Counted from the first letter of the stretch, positions 9,646 through 20,727 are shown. The stretch: DNA of 64,000 nt from Scheffersomyces stipitis CBS 6054 (GCF_000209165.1 NC_009044.1:1054001-1118000), one strand, 5' to 3'. Program-made: numbers and translations. The notes: generated by a model not told the origin, from the sequence alone.

Positions 9646-10915
9646 AATTTTATACCACGAATAATATAAATCTAATACATGAGCTAAGATATAATTTCAT
9701 TTGCTTTGCTGTTAAAGTACAATAGAATTGGAGTATCATAAAAACCTCCATTTTTGGGTCTGACATTTAACCTGTTGGAGGACTACACCTTTTTTTGTAG
9801 AGAAATAAGTCACTATGTGATTTCTAAATATATTACAATTAAAGTCCAACCTTTCTACTACATAGTACATAAATCTTCCTCTAATCCATACTGAAGGTTG
9901 GAGGAAACTCAAAGGGAAAAACATCCTCGCGATATGACGGTCATATCCTTGGGTAAAGACACTTACCAACGGTTAGATATATCTGGCTTGTTGAAAATAA
10001 AACTAACGTCTATCCAAGATGAAAGCAAAATAAAGAGGGGAAAATTTCCCTGTCCTCTGGGATTCGCTGTCAACATTTAAAATAATTAATTGCTAGATAG
10101 TTTTGATTTGAAGAGAAGATAGCTTCTCAAAATGTAAAATTGAATATACTCAGTGCCAGCCAGGGGAGGTTGCTTATCTACATTGCCCTATCCCCATGAG
10201 AGGGTTGCACTTACCTGCTGACAGTGAATTTAATATGATACCAATTAACCCAATACAGACCCAACATTGAAAACCGTTATGTTCTGTTATTTCATCGTAA
10301 GAGTACATAAACCCGTCCGGTGAACCTCAGTCAGCACAGTCATTGCAGTCCTTGTCTTTTGCCGAACATACATTTTCGTTGGCACATTGTGTACTGACAA
10401 ATCAGTCTAATACAACATTGGCTCGCTTGTCGCTGTTATAAATGTATTCGTTGATCCTAGCTTGTAATTCACGATGTTTCACTTTGTTATTCTTGATCGT
10501 AAGGATCATATCCAATTCCTTACAGTAATCGACAGTGCAATCAAACTTAACATTCACCTTCGGAAGGACACTGTTAAATAGTTCGTCGTTTGAAATGGGT
10601 TCTAACGTATCAAACGTGATTACCAAGAAAGGATAAGCTTGCTCCGTGTGATTAAGGTAATAAACTCATACGCTTAAACCCTGTCTCCCTGTTGACTGAC
10701 CACTCTCCGTACACACTAGCGAAACAGATAATCGACTCGTAGAAATTGCCTTCGGAATATAAGGAGATCGAGAGCCAATTGTGTCGTGCTGTCTGCAAAA
10801 TGCATATGCTGGCATCAAGGTAACTATGTAAACTATCGAGAACATTATCTAACTTGCCCGTAACTAAAAAAATGTACCCATGCTCTCGAATCAAATGGAT
10901 GTACAGTGATCTCTT
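9646..10915. other. Non-genic segment with possible decayed coding fragments
   Basis: No intact gene. The minus strand has two adjoining short frames (10652-10948 and 10402-10626) with coding-like composition, for example a segment ISLYSEGNFYESIICFASVY and then FDTLEPISNDELFN, in different phases. They could be parts of one broken protein gene. I do not recognise a family. Confidence 0.4.
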
Positions 10916-11070
10916 TTTTATTCTGAACAGCGACCGGAAATGGTTCAAACCATCCAGTCACAATTGTTAATACTAGTGCCCGGAATTGGCTCAAACTAGA
11001 CCCCGAAAAGTACTCATACCAGCTATTGGAGATTTTTAATACCACTCAAAGAGATTGTTAGCACAGACTA
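10916..11070 (+). repeat. Left inverted repeat of the Tc1/mariner-like element
   Basis: Contains GCGACCGGAAATGGTTCAAA, CCCGGAATTGGCTCAAACTA, CATACCAGCTATTGGAGA and TCAAAGAGATTGTTAGCAC, matching the reverse complement of 12215-12345. Confidence 0.75.
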
Positions 11071-11206
11071 GGGGGTTGAATTTCTAGCAGCTAACGGGAA
11101 ATCCTATAATGCAATAGCAAACCTCCGCTAAGTTTGAATGCAAAATGAACTTCCCTATGCACTCTATTCATATACATTTTTGTAAATTTTATGCTTTCTC
11201 AGATCA

Positions 11207-12187
11207 TTAGAAAAGCTTCTCTTCCAAACATGATGTCTTGACTTTACTTTTGCATACCGACCAAAACTCTTCGATAGCATTCGAGCTAGGAGAATATGGA
11301 GGCAAAAACACAAGTTGAAGTCCACTCAGAGCAACTAGCAGTTGCATATCACAGCTTCTGCCGTTATCAAGTATTTCAAGTCTCCTAACTCAGGGTTTTC
11401 TTTCACTTCTTGAATGATAGACTTGATGAAGTAATATAAGTGGTTCGCTGTGGTGGCTTTGCGATACATTCTTACCTCCGTCAAGTTTTTTCTTTTTATA
11501 GGACGCTGCTGGTTATTACAACCTTGAGGAGATATTGCACCAAGAAATGAAGCGTTGAGACCACGAGTCACAGGGACAGTAAAAGTTGCCTTTTCAACCA
11601 CTGGTGACCGGCCATATTTATGTCTCATGCTGATGTTAAATCCAGCTTCATCTAAAAAAATGCAGTTCAGGTTAAAATCAAGCCTGTATCTATATTTATT
11701 TGCCCATTGAAGGCTTTCTTGTCTGAGTTCACAGACTTCTTGTCCACTTCGAAATTCTTTTAAGACTGAAAAAGACCTTGGTTACGAAATTATATACTTT
11801 AGAAGCTTCGTATCTTACATTCCCGAAAGCTTGTTTGAGACCCTTCAATATGTCGTCAAGAGTTACAGTTGCGTTTTCTCTTACCATGGTTTGCACAAAC
11901 TCCTTATGTTCATCTGTGAGGAGTGGTTTAGGACCACGCTTCTTTGGCTTAGATGTCTCGCCATTCTACTCATCGACAACAGCCTTATTCCAATTCCTTT
12001 TCCACGTGTAAAAAGGAATGCTTCGCTGCCCTGTATGCTGAAACGCCTTCTTCACAAACCATTTCCCGAAGTCTTTCCTTGGTAGTGTTATCGTAATGTC
12101 TCTGTAGGGCGCTCTGCTGTGTTTACTGGCTACAGTTTCTTCAAAAAAGTTTTTTGATAGACCAATTCTATTATATTTTAACCACAA
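11207..12187 (-). pseudogene. Tc1/mariner-type transposase, broken
   Basis: Three pieces in different phases make up one DDE transposase. The N-terminal part includes a basic RGPKPLLTDEHKEFV segment of the HTH region. The middle has the first catalytic Asp in IFLDEAGFNISMRHKYGRS. The end has DNGR with the second Asp and LPPYSPSSNAIEEFW with the catalytic Glu. LPPYSPxxNPIEEFW is typical of the family. The frame is broken by a stop at 11966-11968 and by frameshifts near 11755 and 11365, and no ATG is seen at the start. It cannot make an active transposase; it may still be a fossil source of the repeats around it. Confidence 0.85.
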
Positions 12188-12214
12188 GACAAATAAAATT
12201 TTATCTTAGCTGGA

Positions 12215-12345
12215 TAGTGTGAACAATCTCTTTGACTGGTATTAAAAATTTCCAATAGCTGGTATAAGTATTTTTCGGGATTTAGTTTGAGCATTATGAC
12301 CGGATGATTCCAACCATTTCCGGTCGCTATTCCGAATATAAAATG
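12215..12345 (-). repeat. Right inverted repeat of the Tc1/mariner-like element
   Basis: Its reverse complement reads GCGACCGGAAATGGTTGGAA, then CTCAAACTAAATCCCGAAAA, ATACCAGCTATTGGAAAT and TCAAAGAGATTGTTCACAC, matching both other copies. Confidence 0.75.
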
Positions 12346-12559
12346 AAATTTCGGCCTTTTGATAGTTATATGCATACATTCTACAAACATACAATACGGA
12401 ATATTCCCAGAGTATACTGTAGCAGAAAACAACACAGCGGAAAAGAATATAAATGACTTAGATATGCTGAAAATCCAGAGGAATGCAAACTTTATCTTCA
12501 TTTCAATAGCTAGATATAAATATACAATGTCTAATTTCCAACATATGCAACTTGTTATA

Positions 12560-15427
12560 CTAGGACGTCGTTCCATTACGGGCTTGATTGACGCTTTTAG
12601 CAATTTGCCTTCTTGAACAATCGAAATTCGAAATTCTCAACCTTGTTTCTTCAATTGACCAATTCGAAATGGACCAATTTGGTTGCTGTGATTGTCTATA
12701 ATAATCGATAGGTTCCGAAATGTCGAAATCCAGCTCAAATATTCCACTTCTGTAATTAAACGAACCATCTCCAGACTTTCGAAACGTATTGTTTGTTTGG
12801 GTTCTAGATTGACGCAAATTCTCCTGCTTCTCTATCAATTCCCTTAAAACCTTTGTACGATTTATTGGATTATCGTCTATTCCCAATAGCAAACTCTTCA
12901 AAAGTGGATAATTATAATAATTAATTGTAGTTTCTGGACCTAGGCTGCTCAACATTATTTCATCAATTTCCAACTTTTGAGGCAAAAACTTCACGATATC
13001 TTGATAATGAACTTCAGAGAGGTTGTGCTTTGCGTCGATGCTCATCAAATAGGATTGCGAGTCTGTACGGTTCAAAACAGTCTTTGTGGACAAATAATAG
13101 CAGAGCAATTCAGTCCTATTGTTGAAGAAAATAACGGTTCTCATAAGCTTATGGGAAAGATTCCTTAAGAAAAAAAATTGATCCTTTGACTCCACCTCAT
13201 CAATGCCAATACGGTAGAGGTTGCAATTGAAGTCGACTTTTGGGTGTATAACATGTACAGTATCAATCAATAGCATGCTTCTAATGGGTGAGAAAACATT
13301 AAGTAATGCTCTTCCAATAGCAACATAAAACAAATAAAAAGTTTTTCTCAATGGCTTCATTTTAGAACCAATTGAGACAGCTTCGCTAGGAAATATATCA
13401 AACCAATCAGCCAACATTTCAAAAAACAAACTTGGAGAAGTGAAAATAATGTTGTCCGAATCATCGTCGACGTTGTTGACAAGCTTGTAGTAACTATTGA
13501 TGTACATGATCCTAGGGTAAACGCATTCGATGAGATTCTTCATGAACGATTCAAGCTCCAAGAAATTCCTTAATATGTGGACATTATTCGGGCTTGTTAG
13601 TGATTGATTATTAACAATGAAGGACTTGAAATGGAGAAGATCTTGATACAAATCCTTAATGACATCAAATTTGTAATCGGGAACTAAACAAGTATTCGTG
13701 TTATCATTGAATGCTTGTATTGAAATTTGCAATGTGTGAGTGATGTCGTTCACAGATTTTGCATCATTAACAATCTTCCCAAATAGAGAAGCAGTTCCAG
13801 TGAACATTAAACACAAAGTCTCCATATTAGTATGCAAATGCAAAAAGGTTGACCATGCTGCGTATAAGGAAATCTTAATAGGATACTCTATATGAATCTC
13901 TGTAATTGATTCACGAAGATCTCGTATTAACAAACCGTAATAGGTATATGATTTTTTGGTCAAAATATCCAAATCCTTCTTTGTAAATGAAGTAGAGCTA
14001 TTTCCAGTGTTGATTGCCTTATTGCAAACTTTAAGAAGTATATTTATGGATTTGTCCATAAAGAATGAATAGTATACTTTAATAATGATACTCTGATTAA
14101 AAACTGATATCCAAAATTGGTCAACATAGTCACTTCGCCAAACCGGCAAATGAGGTAGACGAAATTCGGTGTTGCTCAAGGATTTAAAACTTCTATCAGG
14201 TTGTTTTAAATACCTTTTCAAGTATCCATTCCTAAGTCTTTTAGTCTTCTTCAACTTGTTTACAGTTAAAATTTGCGATATAGCGTTCGCAAGTGGAGTT
14301 CCTGGTGGCGAAGCAGGATGCGAGGGTGGTGGATAAGGATGAAAAATACTATGATGATCCAAAGGAGTTAAATCTTCTAATTCTTCAATCTCCACATTTT
14401 CATTTGCGGTCTTGATGTGACGGCTGAGATTGAGTTGGGAATTTTCGAAGCTGTTGGAACTTGAATTGTCGTCATTATCCGAAGTTTTCAGCTGACCATT
14501 GGAATTGATCTCATCATGGTGTCCATAGTGCGGGTGTTCGTTGACAAAGGCTCCTGCAGAACTTACATCGTAACTTGTCAACTTATGAAAGGAATCCCTA
14601 TACAAAGCAACACGTAGGTCATCCCTCGTAAGACAAAATTCGTTATTTTCGAAGGAGTCCTGATTCAATGGAGATAGATCTGCAAAAATATCATGTGGAG
14701 GATTGGTTGCATTATTTGCATTGGAATTTGATGTACCATTACTGGAAGTGCTGTTGTTGTCTGAGAAGTGAATATTGTTAACTGATGGTGGTGCCAGAAG
14801 AAAGTTTGTGCTATTATTGTTGCTATTCTCATTACTGGGTTGCTGAATTGGGGTCGTAGAAAGAGGCGTAAATGGAATAATTGGTGGAGTAGCGTTCTGA
14901 GGAGGACTGCTCTCTAATGATTGGTTAGATGAAGAATGCCTCACAAGTGCAGTAGATACTGGAACTCCCATTCGAGATTGATTTATTGAAAATGATGATG
15001 GCATGAATGAAGAAGATGAAGATGGCTGGTTTGAATAGTTGAACTGATTAAACAGTTGTTGACCTTGCAGCATTTGATGCAACAGCAGCGTCTGTGATTG
15101 GCCATGACCGGATGATAAACCGTGATTTTGTTTATGAAATGCGAAGGTGGTTGGATCTGTTTGTAAATTTGATGACAGTTCTTCTTTAGTATTCTCGTCT
15201 TGTTCTTTAGATTTCTTATCATTCTTCTTTCTGATGTGGTCCAATTTCTCCTTGGGAAAATCCAAGTACCCACAACGATAGTTTTTCTTGATACAATTAT
15301 GACATGACGGTAGTTCTTCGGAACATTTTATCCTTTTGGCTTTACAGTTTGGACACCCGTCTCTAGAATTCTTATGAGTTCTCCTGCTTTTTCTTTCCGA
15401 CATTCGGGGAAAGGGAGGGTAGGACAT
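12560..15427 (-). CDS. Zn2Cys6 transcription factor
   Basis: A 955-residue protein. The N-terminal binuclear zinc cluster has the exact fungal spacing CX2CX6CX6CX2CX6C (Cys 25, 28, 35, 42, 45, 52) in a basic setting (SERKSRRTHKNSRDG), followed by a Lys-rich linker (KEKLDHIRKKNDKKSKEQ), the usual place of a dimerisation coil. Residues about 110-260 are Ser/Asn/Gln-rich. The C-terminal half (about 430-900) is rich in hydrophobic and helical segments, like the regulatory domain of this class. Such proteins bind CGG-type sites in the nucleus. I cannot name an orthologue or target pathway. The start at 15427 is the first ATG of the frame; the stop is about 215 bp from the transposon island. Confidence 0.9.
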   Translation of the reverse strand: MSYPPFPRMSERKSRRTHKNSRDGCPNCKAKRIKCSEELPSCHNCIKKNYRCGYLDFPKEKLDHIRKKNDKKSKEQDENTKEELSSNLQTDPTTFAFHKQNHGLSSGHGQSQTLLLHQMLQGQQLFNQFNYSNQPSSSSSFMPSSFSINQSRMGVPVSTALVRHSSSNQSLESSPPQNATPPIIPFTPLSTTPIQQPSNENSNNNSTNFLLAPPSVNNIHFSDNNSTSSNGTSNSNANNATNPPHDIFADLSPLNQDSFENNEFCLTRDDLRVALYRDSFHKLTSYDVSSAGAFVNEHPHYGHHDEINSNGQLKTSDNDDNSSSNSFENSQLNLSRHIKTANENVEIEELEDLTPLDHHSIFHPYPPPSHPASPPGTPLANAISQILTVNKLKKTKRLRNGYLKRYLKQPDRSFKSLSNTEFRLPHLPVWRSDYVDQFWISVFNQSIIIKVYYSFFMDKSINILLKVCNKAINTGNSSTSFTKKDLDILTKKSYTYYGLLIRDLRESITEIHIEYPIKISLYAAWSTFLHLHTNMETLCLMFTGTASLFGKIVNDAKSVNDITHTLQISIQAFNDNTNTCLVPDYKFDVIKDLYQDLLHFKSFIVNNQSLTSPNNVHILRNFLELESFMKNLIECVYPRIMYINSYYKLVNNVDDDSDNIIFTSPSLFFEMLADWFDIFPSEAVSIGSKMKPLRKTFYLFYVAIGRALLNVFSPIRSMLLIDTVHVIHPKVDFNCNLYRIGIDEVESKDQFFFLRNLSHKLMRTVIFFNNRTELLCYYLSTKTVLNRTDSQSYLMSIDAKHNLSEVHYQDIVKFLPQKLEIDEIMLSSLGPETTINYYNYPLLKSLLLGIDDNPINRTKVLRELIEKQENLRQSRTQTNNTFRKSGDGSFNYRSGIFELDFDISEPIDYYRQSQQPNWSISNWSIEETRLRISNFDCSRRQIAKSVNQARNGTTS

Positions 15428-17460
15428 TGTATGGCTTATTTATACCTATGCAGCTGAGTTCAAATATAATACAATTTCACGGTCTTAATATAATTTGCAA
15501 GCAAAAAGAATTGACCTTTCATAAGCGGTGAAGGAGTACTTTTTCGCTCCAAAGTAGCCAATGCAGTTACAATTCAGTGGTGGTGTGCACAGTGAAAATA
15601 ACTACTTCCGATGTGATATACGTGCAATGAAGTGGAAGAAGAAGATAAAACAGAATGTAGATGAGTTGAAAAAAGACAACTAGGACAGGGTTTCAGTTCT
15701 AATTTTGAGTGAGAAAAGAATTAGTGTTAGCAAATGAGGTTAAGTTAGTGACAGGACTGAAAGTATTCGAGCCGCAATCCTTCAGATGAGAACTTGTGAG
15801 ATTCAATAAAATCTATAACGACACCGTTCCCAAACAAAGTTAGGTACTGTATTACAGTGAATTGTCATTCCTGTTATTTTTAAAGTAAGTTTTTTTTCGT
15901 ATATTTTCTATTGGTTTAAATTTAAGGTTGGTTTATGATGCCTTTTGGCCAATAGCAAACAAAAAAATGGGAGATTCAAGGTCCAGACGGGATGGTGTGG
16001 AATATTTTCTAGCGCTCTTTATTACTCTCACGTGATGTTCTTTATAATCTGTTCTATGAAAAATTGGCAACCCCACAGGAATGGAGCCTCTCCGTAGCCT
16101 AATCTGCCCCACAAAATCAAATGCGGGCACCACAAAGATATTCTGTTTGACTTGCTGTTGTTAATGGAAATTTTTAGAACTCTGTAAACTTAGCTTCGTC
16201 TCAGATTCATGAATCGGTTCTTGTTATGTTGGTGTATCGGTTAAAATTTTAAAGCGTGAACCTTATCGGAAATGCTCGCGGCTTCGTTGCGCACATGAAA
16301 GTGGTCGTGCATCCTTGAACACTAACGGCATTGCAGATAAATGTTAAATTCACGTTCAGAACTTTAAATTGTGGTTGATTCTCACTGAATTAGTTATCCT
16401 CTTGAATGACCGAAGATGCCTTTTCAAATCAATTGCATTAAAATAATTAAGAGAGCTTTACAATGAGTGAAGATAGGCTCATGTTACAATGGTAAGTTGT
16501 AGTAGGCAGCTTGTAATATCGTGAGCGGATATGGAGAACAAGAGTTTCTCTCCACTCTCAGTCAATAAATTCGTAAAAGAAGGACCTGGAAGTCTCAATT
16601 GACGTTTATCCTGGATAATAATATGCATTTCATCGTTGTGACACATTGAAGTATACACACTTATTGTTGAATTGAAAATATGGAATATATCCATCGGTTA
16701 TTTTTCTGACGGCCAAAGAACAGCTACTACCCCTATTCGTTAAACTTTCTGCCATGAGAAAGTTTTCTCCTGCATATCACCTGGATAGGAAATACAGCAG
16801 AATTTCACATAGTTTCATAACTAGGTTCATACAAGAGAGTCGTATGAATTCCTAATTGGTGTTTGTGTGCAGATCATGATGTTTCCTAATCCCGTTAAAA
16901 TGTTTGCCAACGCCGCATTCTCTTATCATGTCTGCCGAAGTGTTCCTAGGTTTAGACAATATTATTTGTAGTGAAAATCTCTGATAGTAATATCGCCTTT
17001 TTCCATGTTGAGTTTGATTATCATTAGAGGCGACTGCGTTTATTAACTGTCCATTGTCTAGATCTCCTAGCTAAGCATTTGTTTTACAACCAATTGTGAA
17101 AATCACACTTCGTACCTCCCCTCTCTCATGGGGTATATGATGACTCTAATCAGAACTTGGAGAGGGTCCCTCCACAGCTCGGCAAGAATATTATCTGATG
17201 CCTTATTTTCAGGATGCGCTCCCCTCCAAACCCATCTAGGTTGCATTCTTCAATAGTGCCTCAGATCCTGGTAGGTCATTCATTATTCATCTTGATATCT
17301 AAATATCGATCTCAGATCTATTCTGCCTTGGTTGGTCAAGAAAGCTTTTGTGGATATTATGTATGTACTATACACTGCAATTTAGCAATCGCCTACCACA
17401 TAAGGAAGATCAGATGCACTTCTATACCATCAATATTCTATTTTCAGTCAGCGTCGCCTA
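15428..17460. other. 2.0-kb intergenic region
   Basis: It spans the promoter of the zinc-cluster gene and the 3' side of PMS1. I see no convincing gene, tRNA or repeat. A CACGTG box occurs at 16029-16034. The length is notable for this yeast; long promoters are common for regulatory genes. Confidence 0.5.
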
Positions 17461-19890
17461 TTATATCTCATAGTCTACACGATTGTCTCTCCAATGGTCG
17501 AACTCTACTAGATGTCTCATTGTCGGCCGGCCATGAGGACAATTCCAAGGTTTATCTAGTTGACTTAAATTCTGAACAACTTTAGTCATTCTCCCGCGGG
17601 TTAACGGCTGGCCAATCATAATACTTGAGCGACAGGCTCTCATTGCTAGTAAGTTCCGGATCTTAGAGCATTTCAAGTTCTTGTTTCGTGGATTAGTGTT
17701 GACGAGGTTGATAAGCTCCTGGAAATCGTTCAAGTCAAATACGACGCCACGCGAACTTGGCATAGTGTTCAACCTTATTCTGGATCCTGGTTTTGCTTCA
17801 AGGACCACAGTGAATTGATACCCATTGGACATAAATATTTGCTCGTGTTCAATAACAAGTAACTCATCTATAATACTTAACTCTATTGTCTGAGGGACAA
17901 TCAACCTTTGAATCTTGATCGAAAGCTCCTGGTTTAATCTTTCGAAGTTATATTTTTCATCGCTTGCATGCTGATCAATAATAAACAAGTTATTGTCATC
18001 AAGTGTTACTAGGATGAATCCAAGGTTGAATTGTCCAATGAGCTTCATCTTTAGAAAATCTTTTCTCAGTATTGTGTATGATAAACTCTGGTCATCCTGT
18101 ATCTCTAGTAGTTTTAAACTACGATTCCCGTTATTATTGAGGGAAGTATGACACATCTCTTCCTTTATCGAAGATACAATGGCATGGCTATTAGCCGACT
18201 CTACTCTGTTGTGTAACATATCAATCTTTAATCTCTTGTTGTGGCTTTCTTCGAACTCCTGTTCGTTGATTCTAATCAAACATTTTTTTTGTTGTGTAAT
18301 TTGATAGTTTTTTCTATGATCATCATATTCTGGGGCAAGAGTGTTGATCGGCGAATATTTGGAAGATGCTAAATTCTTGCTATCGTCTTCTATAATCTGA
18401 TCATTTCCCTCTTCTTTAGTATCAACATCTTCCCTACCTTCAATTGGTTGATCCTCGTCATCGTCTGGGCTGCCGATATCTTGTTCTCTTTCTTTGTTGA
18501 TTAATTCGAAAGTATTCCTCTGTTCTTGATCTATATTGCTGGTTTCTGGATCTGTAACGACTGTAACTACTTGCAAGCTTTCCTCATGCTCTGGAAGTAA
18601 GTGTTCCTGTCCATCTTCCACTACATTAGATTCTTGGTAATGCTCCTTGATGTTATCAAGTCCGGAAGCACAGCTCTCTTGTACAATTGTATCAGACTCT
18701 GTAGCGATACTACTTTCACCCATTTCCTTAGCAAGAGGTAATTTGATATCTTCAATGTCAGAATCTGGCTCTATGTTCTGAACTGATGGCTTCTTTTCTC
18801 TTTTAGTGAAAGTGGATTTGTTTAACTCATGCCGCTCTAAATTCCTAGGAATCACATTGTCTTGACTCTCAAAGAATCCAATTAAGTCTAACCGAATCTT
18901 TTCAAACAAATCTTGCTCCAGGTGGATCATTATCATCCCTTTGTCTGGAGTCAAATTAACATCTAGGGCCAGTGGATCGATAGCTATATTCAATATGAAT
19001 ATTGGATATTGCATATGGTTGAAAGATTTATACACATCATTGACAATTTTGGACAACTTTTTCAACATAACAGGTCGTTTATTTATGAACATAAATTGTC
19101 GATCAGTCACCAGGCGGCCAAGTCCAAATGAATAGCTTGATATGTACCCTTCAATTTGGATATCCTCACTAATCAACAATTTCAATTCAACCAACCCCTT
19201 TGCACCATTTGCACCAAAAACAGTGATCATGTTGTCCAAAATCGTGGACTTAGAACCACCTCTGCTACTCAAGGCCAAACTTTTCTTTGAGTTCACAACA
19301 TTGAAAACACTGAATTTGATTTCTGGGTAAATTAATAGGTATTGGGTAAGGAAATTTATTGCTTTATGAAATTCCCTCTTGGAATTCTTCACAAAATTCT
19401 TAAGTCTAACTGGTAAGTCAAAGAATATCTTCTCGATACTTACAGAGGTTCCTGTCTGTTTTGAAAAACCTCCTCCGATTTTCGACACAGATTTGCTTAA
19501 TTTTCCAGCTTTGTCATAATCCAATTCGTGATTTTTCGGGTAGTCAGTACATGTAACAATTTTGACTTTGGATGATACAGAACATATCGAATTTAGTGCC
19601 TCTCCTCTGAAGCCTAAAGTAGATAGTTTATCTAAATCTTCGAACTCAGATATCTTGGAGGTATGACTCCTAAGACAAACGAATTCAAAGTCTTCTTTTT
19701 TGATTCCCTTGCCGTTGTCAGTGACAGAAATGGAATCGATTCCATAGTTCTGGAAATTGATCTCTATCTTAGTACTGTTTGCGTCAATGGAATTTTCGAC
19801 CAATTCTTTAACTATTGACTTTAAATCAATTATAACCTGACCAGAGGTTATCTTTGAAACGTCCTTCTGATCAATACTTTTGATTGCCAT
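17461..19890 (-). CDS. PMS1: Mismatch repair MutL homologue Pms1 (PMS2 type)
   Basis: 809 residues. The GHKL ATPase motifs are at the N terminus: ELVENSIDANS, DNGKGI and TLGFRGEAL. A charged, variable linker runs from about 340 to 600. The C-terminal domain carries the metal-dependent endonuclease motif DQHASDEKYNFE (about residue 640), ACRSSIMIG and CPHGRP, the set that separates nicking MutL proteins (yeast Pms1, human PMS2) from Mlh1. Pms1 works with Mlh1 as MutL-alpha, nicking the new strand after MutS recognition. Length is close to the usual 870-900. It is divergent from REV7, only 105 bp away. Confidence 0.95.
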   Translation of the reverse strand: MAIKSIDQKDVSKITSGQVIIDLKSIVKELVENSIDANSTKIEINFQNYGIDSISVTDNGKGIKKEDFEFVCLRSHTSKISEFEDLDKLSTLGFRGEALNSICSVSSKVKIVTCTDYPKNHELDYDKAGKLSKSVSKIGGGFSKQTGTSVSIEKIFFDLPVRLKNFVKNSKREFHKAINFLTQYLLIYPEIKFSVFNVVNSKKSLALSSRGGSKSTILDNMITVFGANGAKGLVELKLLISEDIQIEGYISSYSFGLGRLVTDRQFMFINKRPVMLKKLSKIVNDVYKSFNHMQYPIFILNIAIDPLALDVNLTPDKGMIMIHLEQDLFEKIRLDLIGFFESQDNVIPRNLERHELNKSTFTKREKKPSVQNIEPDSDIEDIKLPLAKEMGESSIATESDTIVQESCASGLDNIKEHYQESNVVEDGQEHLLPEHEESLQVVTVVTDPETSNIDQEQRNTFELINKEREQDIGSPDDDEDQPIEGREDVDTKEEGNDQIIEDDSKNLASSKYSPINTLAPEYDDHRKNYQITQQKKCLIRINEQEFEESHNKRLKIDMLHNRVESANSHAIVSSIKEEMCHTSLNNNGNRSLKLLEIQDDQSLSYTILRKDFLKMKLIGQFNLGFILVTLDDNNLFIIDQHASDEKYNFERLNQELSIKIQRLIVPQTIELSIIDELLVIEHEQIFMSNGYQFTVVLEAKPGSRIRLNTMPSSRGVVFDLNDFQELINLVNTNPRNKNLKCSKIRNLLAMRACRSSIMIGQPLTRGRMTKVVQNLSQLDKPWNCPHGRPTMRHLVEFDHWRDNRVDYEI

Positions 19891-19995
19891 TACCTCGGTG
19901 TCTATCTGCTAATTGAAGATATGTTTTATGAAACGCGTATCCTAAAAATATCATAAAAAAAAATATAATCTTGTGATCACATTCCTTCTATTACC
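19891..19995. promoter_or_regulatory. Shared PMS1/REV7 promoter with an MCB (ACGCGT) box
   Basis: The 105 bp between the two divergent start codons contain ACGCGT at 19933-19938, the MluI cell-cycle box bound by MBF at G1/S in budding yeasts, where it drives DNA replication and repair genes. One site could serve both genes. Confidence 0.65.
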
Positions 19996-20727
19996 ATGAA
20001 GCTAACATCAAAATCTCTATTACTAACTTTCCGAGAGTTTCTAATAGTTTGGCTTAATCAAATATTATATTATAATGACATATACGATAGGCAAATTTAT
20101 GATAAATTCAAATCCTTTAATTTGATAGTGTATAAGAATAGACATCCTAAACTAGACGATTACATTATCTCCCTATTCAACAACTTCATAAGAAACGTGT
20201 TCTTGCATAGGACTTCAAGAAGTCTGGAATCGAAGAGTGCAACAATCTCTGGGGCTAGTCAAATTGTTTGCGTTATTTACAATACTAAGACTAGTAAAGT
20301 CCTCCGCAAGTACGTGATCAACTTTAATGAGTTGATTATCAATTTGGGAGATACCGTTGGTATTGATGATTTCCTAGATGATGATATAAATCAAGATGAA
20401 AATGACAAATCTGCTTATATCAATCTTGATGGAATAGACTGGAAAGAAATATATACCCAGTTTAATACGTTATTGTTTCATCACATTCAAGAATTGAATA
20501 AATTAGAAGCTACCAGGTATATTCCTCTGGAAGATAATGAGACATTTTTCAAGATCATCGTGGATTTAGAGGAGTCAATTAATATAGTGAATGCAAGCTG
20601 GGTAAGAATAAGAGCTTCAATTTTGAGTCAAAAATCAACTTCGACTATCAATAAATTCGTTCCTGTTGGAGACGTTAATTTGCAGTTGATCAATTTCGAC
20701 GTTCACAATGAGTACTACACCCGTTAA
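19996..20727 (+). CDS. REV7: HORMA protein Rev7, DNA polymerase zeta subunit
   Basis: 243 residues. The N terminus (FREFLIVWLNQILYYNDIY, then FNLIVYKNRHPKLDDYI) matches the start of the HORMA domain of Rev7/MAD2L2, with the typical hydrophobic helix and NRHPxLxxYI. A middle segment VCVIYNTKTSKVLRKYV corresponds to the central strands. Rev7 bridges Rev3 and Rev1 in translesion synthesis. Length is close to yeast Rev7 (245). An acidic insert (DDFLDDDINQDENDK) is probably a loop. It converges on SAL1 with 33 bp between the stops. Confidence 0.85.
   Translation: MKLTSKSLLLTFREFLIVWLNQILYYNDIYDRQIYDKFKSFNLIVYKNRHPKLDDYIISLFNNFIRNVFLHRTSRSLESKSATISGASQIVCVIYNTKTSKVLRKYVINFNELIINLGDTVGIDDFLDDDINQDENDKSAYINLDGIDWKEIYTQFNTLLFHHIQELNKLEATRYIPLEDNETFFKIIVDLEESINIVNASWVRIRASILSQKSTSTINKFVPVGDVNLQLINFDVHNEYYTR

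Larger units (their letters stand above)
10916..12345 (-). mobile_element. Dead Tc1/mariner-like DNA transposon
   Basis: Diverged inverted repeats of about 130-155 bp at 10916-11070 and 12215-12345 flank a minus-strand transposase pseudogene. The outer ends share GCGACCGGAAATGGTT and the inner ends share TCAAAGAGATTGTT. A clean TA target duplication is not visible, so the exact borders are uncertain; if copy 1 (9437-9645) is the true left end, the element is about 2.9 kb. Confidence 0.75.
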
